Shown here: positions 38,817 through 44,908 of the stretch, piece after piece
Layout of the letters: each line of letters starts with the position of its first letter
How positions within the stretch are numbered: position 1 is the stretch's first letter
Assembly: GCF_001428405.1 (NCBI RefSeq)
Contig: NZ_LMSL01000039.1
Span: 333,972-378,879 of the forward strand
DNA: 44,908 nt
Source: Frateuria sp. Soil773
GTDB taxonomy: Bacteria; Pseudomonadota; Gammaproteobacteria; Xanthomonadales; Rhodanobacteraceae
Direction: 5' to 3'
Program-made: the position numbers and the translations under genes
Notes under the pieces: model-generated
Told to the model about the DNA's origin: nothing
Seen by the model: only the letters and a program-made list of their open reading frames with translations
The model's database searches: none

Positions 38817-39896
38817 TCAGTCGCCCATCTGCTTCTGCAGGTGCTCGCGGCGCTCCTGCGCATCGAGCGACAGCGTGGCGATCGGGCGGGCGTCGAGGCG
38901 GTCCAGGCCGATCTCCTCGTCGGTTTCCTCGCAGTAGCCGTAGCGGCCTTCCTCGATCCGGCGCAGCGCCTTGTCGATCTTGGAGATCAGCTTGCGGTAG
39001 CGGTCGCGGGTACGCAGTTCCAGCGAGTTCTCGGTTTCGCGGGTGGCCCGCTCGGCCTCGTCGCCGACGTCGCGCACTTCGTCGCGCAGGTTCTCCATGG
39101 TCTGGCGGGACTCCTCCACCAGCTGGTCGCGCCATTCGCGCAGCTTGTTGCGGAAGTAGGCCAGGTGCTTGGGGTTCATGTACTCCTCGTCGTTCGAGGG
39201 ACGGTACCCCTTGGGCAGGTCGATGTTGCTGGTGGACGGCAGGGCATAGCGCCCGTCTTCACGGGTGATGCCATTGTCGAGTGTCGTGGCGAGATTGTTC
39301 ATTGAGGACTGCGGGGTCTTCTGTTTCTTGGGAGAGGTATGGCGTGCGGTGGCCGTGGCCACCTTGCCCTGTACTGGCGGGGCGGCAGCCGGCTGGGATG
39401 CGTGCCGGTTCGTCGGCGCGGCGGCCTTGGCGACCGGCGCAGCCGCCGGCTTGGCCGGCTTAGGCGCGCTGGCCGGTTTCGCTGCCGGCTTCGGCGCGGC
39501 CTTGTTCGATGCAGGCTGCTTGACGGTGGCAGCGGTCTTCTTCACGGGCTTGGCCGCCGCCTTCGGGGCGGCGGGCTTGGCGGTTTTCTTGGCGACGGCT
39601 TTGACGGGAGCCTTCTTGGCCGCGGCCTTCTTCACCGGGACCTTCTTCGCGGGCGCCGCCTTGGCCGGGGCTTTCTTCTTGGCTGCCGGCTTGGCCGGGA
39701 CCTTCTTGACGACGACCTTCTTGACCGCCGCCTTCTTTGCCACGACCTTCTTCGCCGGCGCGGCCTTCTTCACCGGTTTGCTCGCGCGTGCCGCCGGGAC
39801 AGCCGCTTTCCTGGCGGCCTTGGCCGGCTTCGCCTTGCCTGCGGCCTTCCCTTTCTGCGCCTTCGCGGCGGTCGAACTACGCGTCGTTTTCGCCAT
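38817..39896 (-). CDS. dksA: DksA with long histone-like Lys/Ala/Pro N-terminal tail and degenerate zinc finger
   Basis: 359 residues. DksA binds the RNA polymerase secondary channel with ppGpp. The C-terminal 150 residues hold the domain: LPKGYRPSNDEEYMNPKHLA, a coiled coil (about 250-310) with tip GDEAERA (E. coli DPVDRA, so the second Asp is Glu), SLELRTRDRYRKLISKIDKA and the zinc-finger region. There the four cysteines of E. coli are Cys322, Thr325, Ser343 and Ala346 (GYCEET...LSLDAQ), so zinc cannot be bound as usual. Residues 1-200 are repeats of KKAPAK/KKVPVK type, like histone H1-type bacterial proteins. AAGGGAA before ATG supports the long form; MNNLATTLDNG at about residue 201 would give the core protein alone. 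Confidence 0.92.
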   Translation of the reverse strand: MAKTTRSSTAAKAQKGKAAGKAKPAKAARKAAVPAARASKPVKKAAPAKKVVAKKAAVKKVVVKKVPAKPAAKKKAPAKAAPAKKVPVKKAAAKKAPVKAVAKKTAKPAAPKAAAKPVKKTAATVKQPASNKAAPKPAAKPASAPKPAKPAAAPVAKAAAPTNRHASQPAAAPPVQGKVATATARHTSPKKQKTPQSSMNNLATTLDNGITREDGRYALPSTSNIDLPKGYRPSNDEEYMNPKHLAYFRNKLREWRDQLVEESRQTMENLRDEVRDVGDEAERATRETENSLELRTRDRYRKLISKIDKALRRIEEGRYGYCEETDEEIGLDRLDARPIATLSLDAQERREHLQKQMGD

Positions 39897-39930
39897 TTCC
39901 CTTCACCGTTTATGGCCGTGGCGGCCGGGT

Positions 39931-39959
39931 GTTATAGCCCATGTACCGTGCACCAGCAA
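39931..39959 (-). promoter_or_regulatory. Candidate sigma-70 promoter of dksA
   Basis: On the minus strand TTGCTG (39959-39954), 17 bases, TATAAC (39936-39931). It lies 35 bases before the first start codon, which supports translation of the long DksA form. Confidence 0.65.
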
Positions 39960-40021
39960 CCGTGCTTCTGGAATACTTGCGACACTACATGCCGCAAGCT
40001 GTTTTGGCAGCGTGAATTGTC

Positions 40022-40300
40022 GTGACCCGATTTCTACTTGTACTGCTCGGCTTCTACAAGCGTTGGCTCAGCCCCTTGCTGGGGCAGCGTTGCCGCTTTT
40101 ACCCCAGTTGCTCCGATTATGCACGGATTGCCATTGCGCGCTTCGGACCGCTGCGCGGCAGCCTGCTGACCGGCTGGCGCCTGCTGCGCTGCCAGCCCCT
40201 GTGCGAAGGCGGCGAGGATCCGGTGCCCGAGCATTTCCATTTCCGGCGCTGCCGACCCCCGGCCTGCCGTACTCCAGGAGATTCCAAGCATGTCCACTGA
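40022..40300 (+). CDS. yidD: YidD membrane protein insertion efficiency factor
   Basis: 92 residues with a GTG start. The family core is [40 protein letters not shown] and [20 protein letters not shown], with the conserved CRFYPSCS and RCxP. YidD is a small membrane-associated protein that aids YidC-dependent insertion. It is usually in rpmH-rnpA-yidD-yidC, but here it is detached and its end overlaps the dihydroorotase gene by 11 bases. The tail after VPEH ([12 protein letters not shown]) is poorly conserved in general. Confidence 0.92.
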   Translation: MTRFLLVLLGFYKRWLSPLLGQRCRFYPSCSDYARIAIARFGPLRGSLLTGWRLLRCQPLCEGGEDPVPEHFHFRRCRPPACRTPGDSKHVH

Positions 40301-41642
40301 CTGGCTGATCAAGAACGCCGAACTGGTCAACGAGGGCCGCCGCTTCCACGCCGACCTGCGCGTGAAGGACGGCCGCATCGACGCCATCGCCGGCGACCTC
40401 GACGCCCGCCCCGGCGAGCAGGTGATCGACGCGGCCGGCCTGTGGCTGCTGCCCGGCATGATCGACGACCAGGTGCACTTCCGCGAACCCGGGCTCACCC
40501 ACAAGGCCGATACCTGGCACGAGTCGCGCGCCTGCGCCGCCGGCGGCATCACCAGCTTCATGGAAATGCCCAATACCAGGCCCCCCGCGCTGGACCGCGA
40601 CACGCTGGAGGCCAAGTACGCCCGCGCCGCCGAGACCTCGGCGGTGAACTACGCGTACTACATGGGCGCCAGCAACGACAACCTGGAGGCGATCAAGGCG
40701 CTGGACCCGCTCGCCGCCCCGGGCGTGAAGGTATTCATGGGCGCCTCCACCGGCAACATGCTGGTGGACAATCCCGAGACCCTGGACGGCATCTTCGCCC
40801 ACTGTCCCACCCCGATCATCACCCACTGCGAAGACACCCCGATGATCGACGCGCTGCACGCCAAGGCGCGCGAGAAATACGGCGAGGACATCCCCGCCCG
40901 CGAACACCCGCTGATCCGCTCGCGCGAGGCCTGCATCAAGTCGACCCGGCTCGCCATCTCGCTGGCGCAGAGGCACGGCACCCGCCTGCACGTGCTGCAC
41001 ATCTCCACCGCCGACGAGCTGGCGCTGTTCCAGCCCGGTCCGCTGGTGGGGCAGGACGGCACGCGCAAGAAGATCACCGCCGAGACCTGCGTGCACTTCC
41101 TGCACTTCGACGACGCCGACTACGAGCGCCTCGGCTTCCTGATCAAGTGCAACCCGGCGATCAAGACCGCGGCCGACCGCGAGGCGATCACCCGGGCGCT
41201 GGCCGAGGGCCGCATCGACGTGCTGGCCACCGACCACGCGCCGCACCTGCTGGACGAGAAGGCCATGAAGTACGACAAGGCGCCGTCCGGCCTGCCGCTG
41301 GTGCAGTTCGCGCTGCAGGCCGCGCTGCAGCGGGTGTTCGAGGGCAAGCTGTCGCTGGAGCGGGTGGTGGAGGCCGTCACCCACGCGCCCGCCACGCTGT
41401 TCGACGTGAAGGAGCGCGGCTTCCTGCGCGAGGGCTACGCCGCCGACCTGGTCCTGGTCGATCCCCGCAAGCCGCACCTCGTGCGCCGCGAGGAGGTGCT
41501 GTCCAAGTGCGGCTGGTCGCCGTTCGAGGGGCAGACCTTCGCCAGCTCCATCGCCGGCACCTTCGTCAACGGGCGGCGGGTGTGGGACGGCTCGAAGCTG
41601 GACGACAGCGTGCGCGGGCAGCGCCTGGCCTTCGCCCGATGA
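40290..41642 (+). CDS. pyrC: Dihydroorotase, long type with [10 protein letters not shown] motif
   Basis: 450 residues of the amidohydrolase superfamily, closing carbamoyl-aspartate to dihydroorotate in pyrimidine synthesis. [20 protein letters not shown] holds the first metal site. The usual H-x-H is Gln61-Val-His63 here, as I recall in Bacteroidetes-type dihydroorotases. The carboxylated lysine is Lys148 ([11 protein letters not shown]). Other ligands are in [21 protein letters not shown] and [10 protein letters not shown] (catalytic Asp). [17 protein letters not shown] binds substrate. AGGAG ten bases before ATG supports the start, which lies inside the yidD end. The stop overlaps the peptidase start (ATGA). 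Another cyclic amidohydrolase is possible but less likely. Confidence 0.88.
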   Translation: MSTDWLIKNAELVNEGRRFHADLRVKDGRIDAIAGDLDARPGEQVIDAAGLWLLPGMIDDQVHFREPGLTHKADTWHESRACAAGGITSFMEMPNTRPPALDRDTLEAKYARAAETSAVNYAYYMGASNDNLEAIKALDPLAAPGVKVFMGASTGNMLVDNPETLDGIFAHCPTPIITHCEDTPMIDALHAKAREKYGEDIPAREHPLIRSREACIKSTRLAISLAQRHGTRLHVLHISTADELALFQPGPLVGQDGTRKKITAETCVHFLHFDDADYERLGFLIKCNPAIKTAADREAITRALAEGRIDVLATDHAPHLLDEKAMKYDKAPSGLPLVQFALQAALQRVFEGKLSLERVVEAVTHAPATLFDVKERGFLREGYAADLVLVDPRKPHLVRREEVLSKCGWSPFEGQTFASSIAGTFVNGRRVWDGSKLDDSVRGQRLAFAR

Positions 41643-42523
41643 GGCTCCCGGCCGGCGGCCACGCCAGCCGCCGCGGCCTGCCATGGGTGCCGCTGCTTGC
41701 AGCTTGCCTGGCGGCCGCGTGCCTGTCCGGCCCGGCCGGCGACGCGCGTGCCGCCGATGCCGGCGTCCTTGCCGGGCGCATCCCGGCCACCGTCTCCCAG
41801 GGCGGCCTGGTGATCGCCCGCGTCCCTGCCGGCAGCCGCGTCAGCGTCGGCGGCAGGCCGGTGCGGGTCGGCGCCGATGGCACGGTGGTGTTCGGTGCCG
41901 GCCGCGACGAGAAGGGGCCGCTGCAGGTCGGCCTGACCGCGCCGGACGGCCGGCAGCGCGCCTTGCGCATCGCCGTCATCCCGCGTGACTGGCCGATCGA
42001 ACGCGTCGACGGCGTGCCGCCGAAGACCGTCAACCCGCCGCCGGCGATCGCCGCGCGGATCCAGCGCGAGCAGGCCGCGGTCGCCACCGCGCGAGAACGC
42101 GACGACGGGCGCGAGGATTTCCGCGGCGGCTTCGCCTGGCCGGTACAGGGCCGCATCAGCGGCCGCTTCGGCAACCAGCGCGTCTACAACGGCGAACCGA
42201 AGGCGCCGCATTCGGGCATGGACATCGCCATACCGCAAGGCACGCCCGTGCGGGCGCCCACCGCCGGCATCGTCACCTTCGCCAACCCCGACCTGTATCT
42301 CACCGGCGGCACCGTCGTGCTGGACCATGGCTTCGGCCTCAGCTCCAACTTCCTGCACCTGTCGAAACTGCAGGTGAGGGCCGGCCAGCGCGTCGCCCGG
42401 GGCCAGGTCATCGCGCTCTCGGGCATGACCGGCCGCGCCACCGGGCCGCACCTGCACTGGGGCTTCAACTGGTTCGGCACGCGGCTGGACCCGCTGTTGC
42501 TGCCGGGGATCGAGGCGCCCTGA
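41639..42523 (+). CDS. Secreted M23 (LytM-type) metallopeptidase
   Basis: 294 residues. A signal peptide covers about 1-39 (LLAACLAAACLSGPAGDARA); a lipobox is conceivable but the fit is poor. A beta-sandwich-like region (TVSQGGLVIARVPAGSRVSV) precedes the LytM domain at about 160-285. Zinc ligands are His191 and Asp195 (PHSGMDIAIPQG) and His273 (GPHLHWGFNW), with His271 as the catalytic partner. The central GNQRVYNGEPKAPHSGMD and FLHLSKLQVRAGQRVARGQV follow the family. It cuts or regulates cutting of peptidoglycan cross-bridges in the periplasm. Four-base overlap with the dihydroorotase gene implies coupling, though no functional link is known. Confidence 0.9.
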   Translation: MRLPAGGHASRRGLPWVPLLAACLAAACLSGPAGDARAADAGVLAGRIPATVSQGGLVIARVPAGSRVSVGGRPVRVGADGTVVFGAGRDEKGPLQVGLTAPDGRQRALRIAVIPRDWPIERVDGVPPKTVNPPPAIAARIQREQAAVATARERDDGREDFRGGFAWPVQGRISGRFGNQRVYNGEPKAPHSGMDIAIPQGTPVRAPTAGIVTFANPDLYLTGGTVVLDHGFGLSSNFLHLSKLQVRAGQRVARGQVIALSGMTGRATGPHLHWGFNWFGTRLDPLLLPGIEAP

Positions 42524-42538
42524 AGACTCGACTCTCGA

Positions 42539-43144
42539 TCAGGGCATCAGATCGATACCCTGGCGATAGAACCATTGCAGCCCGGCCAGATTGAGGGCGA
42601 CCATGATCCAGAACACCACCAGGAAAGCGGGTTTGCTGGATTTGTGACGCAGCCACTTCTGCGCCAGCCAGGCACCTGGCCAGCCACAGAACAAGGCCAA
42701 TGCCTGCAGGGAGCTTTCCGACATACGCCAGCGGCCGGCGATGGCGGCCCGTTTGTCGTGCCGATAGGCCAGGAAAGCCGCACCACTTATCACCGCATAA
42801 GCTGCCAACAGCGACCAAGGCAGTTGTCCTCTTGACGCCAGCAATACCAGTGCTGCGCCGAAGAGCGCCACGACCACCTCGGCCAGGCCCGGACGTACGG
42901 GTGAAACAGCTCGCCGGTTGCGGGCCTTGCTCGTGATAGCGAAAGCGACCGCATCCGCCATTGGCCTCCCGCGCTCATCTTGCTTCACTTCGTACGTGAG
43001 GATGTCACCCGATTTCGGCCGCCGCACGCGGCCATCGGTAAAGTGCCTGACATGCAGGAAGATGCGTCGCTCGGTGCCGTGCATGACGACGAAACCGAAC
43101 CCACGCGAGTCGTTCCATTCGACGACCCTGCCTTGCTGGCGCAT
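42539..43144 (-). CDS. Cold-shock domain fused to DUF1294 membrane domain
   Basis: 201 residues. Residues 1-66 are a cold-shock (CSD) domain with RNP1 SRGFGFVV and RNP2 RIFLHVRHF. A short basic linker (KARNRRAVSPVRPG) precedes the DUF1294 part, with helices VVVALFGAALVLLAS, LLAAYAVISGAAFLAY, LALFCGWPGAWLAQ and FLVVFWIMVALNLAG and the signature YRHDKRAAI...RMSESSLQALAL and LRHKSSKPAF. This CSD-DUF1294 fusion is widespread in Gammaproteobacteria; it would place a nucleic-acid-binding head on the inner membrane. Function is not known. MRQQGRVVEW is preferred over MGGVGM because it fits the domain start. Confidence 0.88.
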   Translation of the reverse strand: MRQQGRVVEWNDSRGFGFVVMHGTERRIFLHVRHFTDGRVRRPKSGDILTYEVKQDERGRPMADAVAFAITSKARNRRAVSPVRPGLAEVVVALFGAALVLLASRGQLPWSLLAAYAVISGAAFLAYRHDKRAAIAGRWRMSESSLQALALFCGWPGAWLAQKWLRHKSSKPAFLVVFWIMVALNLAGLQWFYRQGIDLMP

Positions 43145-43180
43145 GCCGACTCCCCCCAAGCCGCTCCCAGGCGGTCGGGA

Positions 43181-44128
43181 CTATACGGGAACCCCATAGC
43201 CCCCGGGCACGCCCTTGCTGGCGTAGGCCACGGCGTCGTGCGGATGCAGGCTTTCCTGGTGTTCCAGGCGCACGTGGAAATCGGCGATGCGCGGATCGGC
43301 GTCCAGCGCCTTCTGGATGCGCCGGGCGGCGTCCTCGCAGAACATCAGGTTGCCGCCGTTGGCCAGCGCGAAGGCCTGCTCGTCCTCGCGTTTCACCGCG
43401 GTCTGCACCGGCGTGCCGAGCGCCTGCTCGACGCGGTCCAGCGTGCCGATCAGGTCGAACGCGGCGCCGTCGGCCAGGCGCACCAGCAGGCGCGCCACGC
43501 TGCGCTGCGCGTGCGGCGTGGCGACGATACCCTGCTCGCTGCCGAGCCAGGCCAGCACCGCGGCGTGATCGACCGGCCCATCGGCGCTGAAGTCCTTCGC
43601 GAACTGTTCCTGGATCAACTGCCGCGACAGCGCCGCGGAAGCCGGGCAAGTGGAGGAATAGACCACCTCGGTGCCCAGTTCGAGGCGGAAGCCGTCGGCG
43701 CCCAGGCTCGCCTCGATCGACACCGGATAGGCGCGCCAGCCGCTGTTGGCGCTGCGCAGCGCCGCACGCCGGACCAGGTGCTCGAAACGGATGCTGATGC
43801 GCGCGCGGTCGGCCAGCCCTTCGTGCGAGGACAGGAATTCGCCCAGCAACGCGCGCAGCATGTCCGCGCCGAGCGTCTGCGCGCTCAGGTAGCGGTCGAC
43901 CAGCAGGTACAGCCTCGACATGTGGATGCCGCGCTTGTCCGACCGGCCCAGGTTGACGAAGGCGCCGACCTGCGCGCTGGCGCGCTGCGCCTCGCCGTCG
44001 CCGGCGTCGAAACGCACCGGCACCTCGATGCCGTCCATGCCCACCCAGTCCAGCGCGCCGGCCAGATGGGGCTGCGCCTGGGTGGCGACATCGGGCATCA
44101 GGCGGGCGGTGTTTTCGTGGCTGTGCAT
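43181..44128 (-). CDS. folE2: GTP cyclohydrolase FolE2 (type IB)
   Basis: 315 residues. FolE2 converts GTP to 7,8-dihydroneopterin triphosphate for folate and queuosine synthesis and can replace zinc-dependent FolE when zinc is short. The start MPDVATQAQP, RSDKRGIHMSRLYLLVDRYL, IRFEHLVRRAALRSANSGWR, and the active-site Cys161 in YSSTCPASAALS mark the family; the second Cys of the common CPCS is Ala163. ATPHAQRSVARLLVRL and GGNLMFCEDAARRIQKAL follow. AGGAAAG a few bases before ATG is a reasonable ribosome binding site. No Zur-like AT-rich palindrome was found upstream. Confidence 0.93.
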   Translation of the reverse strand: MHSHENTARLMPDVATQAQPHLAGALDWVGMDGIEVPVRFDAGDGEAQRASAQVGAFVNLGRSDKRGIHMSRLYLLVDRYLSAQTLGADMLRALLGEFLSSHEGLADRARISIRFEHLVRRAALRSANSGWRAYPVSIEASLGADGFRLELGTEVVYSSTCPASAALSRQLIQEQFAKDFSADGPVDHAAVLAWLGSEQGIVATPHAQRSVARLLVRLADGAAFDLIGTLDRVEQALGTPVQTAVKREDEQAFALANGGNLMFCEDAARRIQKALDADPRIADFHVRLEHQESLHPHDAVAYASKGVPGGYGVPV

Positions 44129-44262
44129 GGAGCTTTCCTGTTTTCGCTAGCGGTCGCCGGCGGATGGTCGCGCCGCGAGACCGTCAATCTTGGGGCAGAA
44201 CGCACCCGTCGCAATAGGCGGATGGCGGAAACGCTGCGTCCCGGGGCCGTTCGGCCGGCGCG

Positions 44263-44908
44263 TCAACCGGCGCCGCGCCGCCATGCGCGCGCCGCACGCC
44301 AGGCGGCGAAGACTTCACGCAGGCCGCCACGCTGCGACTCCCGCTGCAACATCGGCAGCGGCTCGCGCGTGCCGGCGGCACGGCGGGCCAGCGCCAGGTC
44401 GTGGCGCGATTCCAGCGCGCGGAACACGCTGAGCGGCCCCGGCAGGCGAGCCGCGTCGCGCCAGGCCGCCAGCAGGTCGGCGAGCTGGGCATGGATCGCC
44501 GCGTCGCGCGCCTCGCCGGGCTGGCGCAGGTCGCCGCGGTTGAGTCCGAAGCGGGCCAGCCGCGCCATCGGCAGCGGCAGGCGGTCGCGCTCGGCATCGT
44601 CCTGCAGGCGACGCAGGGCATGCAGCAGGTGGGCCAGCGTGGCGACCCTCGCGGCGCGCTCCGGCGACGCCTGCTCGCCGTACCACCACGCGGTCTCCAG
44701 CGCGGCCAGCGCGCCGTGCAATTCGGTAGCGGCCGCCAGCTGCGCGGAGAAATCGGCGGCGGTGCCCTCCTCCAGTTGCGCCATCGCGGCGAGCACCGGC
44801 GCCAGCCAGCGTTCGCCAGGCAGGGCGTGCGCACGCTCGTCGTCGAACAGCACCTGGGTCAGCGGATGGCGGCCGCCGCTGGCGGCCGCGCCCGAAAGCT
44901 CCTCGGCC
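44263..44908 (-). CDS. Squalene/phytoene-synthase-like protein, partial at window end
   Basis: The reading frame stays open to the last base on this strand (upstream residues read ...AEELSGAAASGGRHPLTQVL), so the true start is outside and a GTG at 44853 is probably internal. The visible roughly 214 residues include LAHLLHALRRLQDDAERDRL followed by PLPMARLARFGLNRGDL, which matches the family pattern of the second Asp motif plus L-P...RFG. The Asp motif is reduced (QDDAERDRL against DxxxD), so activity is uncertain. The family joins prenyl diphosphates for carotenoid or hopanoid synthesis. The 134 bases to folE2 hold no gene. Confidence 0.65.
   Translation of the reverse strand, partial: AEELSGAAASGGRHPLTQVLFDDERAHALPGERWLAPVLAAMAQLEEGTAADFSAQLAAATELHGALAALETAWWYGEQASPERAARVATLAHLLHALRRLQDDAERDRLPLPMARLARFGLNRGDLRQPGEARDAAIHAQLADLLAAWRDAARLPGPLSVFRALESRHDLALARRAAGTREPLPMLQRESQRGGLREVFAAWRAARAWRRGAG

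Noticed and set aside
44129-44262. Zur operator before folE2
   Set aside because: No AT-rich palindrome of the Zur kind is present in the upstream 134 bases.

Overview
The window is high-GC, gene-dense chromosomal DNA from a gammaproteobacterium of the Xanthomonadales (Lysobacterales). The best guess is Rhodanobacteraceae (Rhodanobacter, Dyella, Luteibacter or Frateuria-like). This rests on a methionine synthase carried as two genes, a DksA with a long Lys/Ala/Pro tail, a very large NAD-dependent glutamate dehydrogenase, a pilV-pilW-pilX-pilY1-pilE-fimT cluster, and 27-bp palindromic intergenic repeats with GTCATCC...GGATCCAG ends. Genus is inference. No phage, plasmid, insertion sequence, CRISPR array or classical defence system was seen.

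Layout. 0-5.5 kb (mostly minus strand): a fused E1 alpha/beta 2-oxoacid dehydrogenase, a nucleotidyltransferase-like protein coupled to a GNAT acetyltransferase, glutaryl-CoA dehydrogenase, then a small Cys-rich secreted protein on plus. 5.5-10.2 kb: palindromic repeats with amplified ends, an EamA exporter, a WYL regulator divergent from a NIPSNAP-LysE pair, a small membrane protein, and a repeat-rich spacer. 10.2-17.2 kb (minus): 5'-nucleotidase, NAD kinase, 1642-residue glutamate dehydrogenase. 17.2-22.7 kb (plus): a MexA/MexB-type RND efflux pair behind a candidate operator, followed by a three-unit tandem repeat whose units each resemble the last codons of the pump gene plus a GA-rich tract and a terminator-like hairpin. 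22.7-30.1 kb: an acyl-CoA dehydrogenase (minus), then a translationally coupled methyl-cycle operon: SahR-like ArsR/methyltransferase regulator, GNAT, methionine synthase N-half, methionine synthase C-half; then a LAB_N membrane protein (minus).

30.2-38.2 kb: tRNA-Val(CAC), the type IV pilus minor-pilin operon (minus), and tRNA-Thr(CGT). Upstream of pilV are two identical 11-bp boxes 21 bp apart, the spacing used by LytTR regulators, and they resemble AlgR sites. 38.3-44.9 kb: SufE, DksA, YidD overlapping a dihydroorotase coupled to an M23 peptidase, a cold-shock/DUF1294 membrane protein, FolE2, and the 3' part of a squalene/phytoene-synthase-like gene that runs off the window.

How parts fit: the sahR-metH unit is a regulated methionine/SAM cycle module with a 14-bp perfect palindrome at its promoter. 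The minor-pilin operon makes the pilus tip and priming complex. The RND pair needs an outer-membrane channel from elsewhere. The most unusual non-coding content is three families of repeats: 27-bp REP-like palindromes, CCCTTCCCCG-type palindromes (one copy apparently translated inside metH), and GA/CT-rich hairpin elements at three gene borders.
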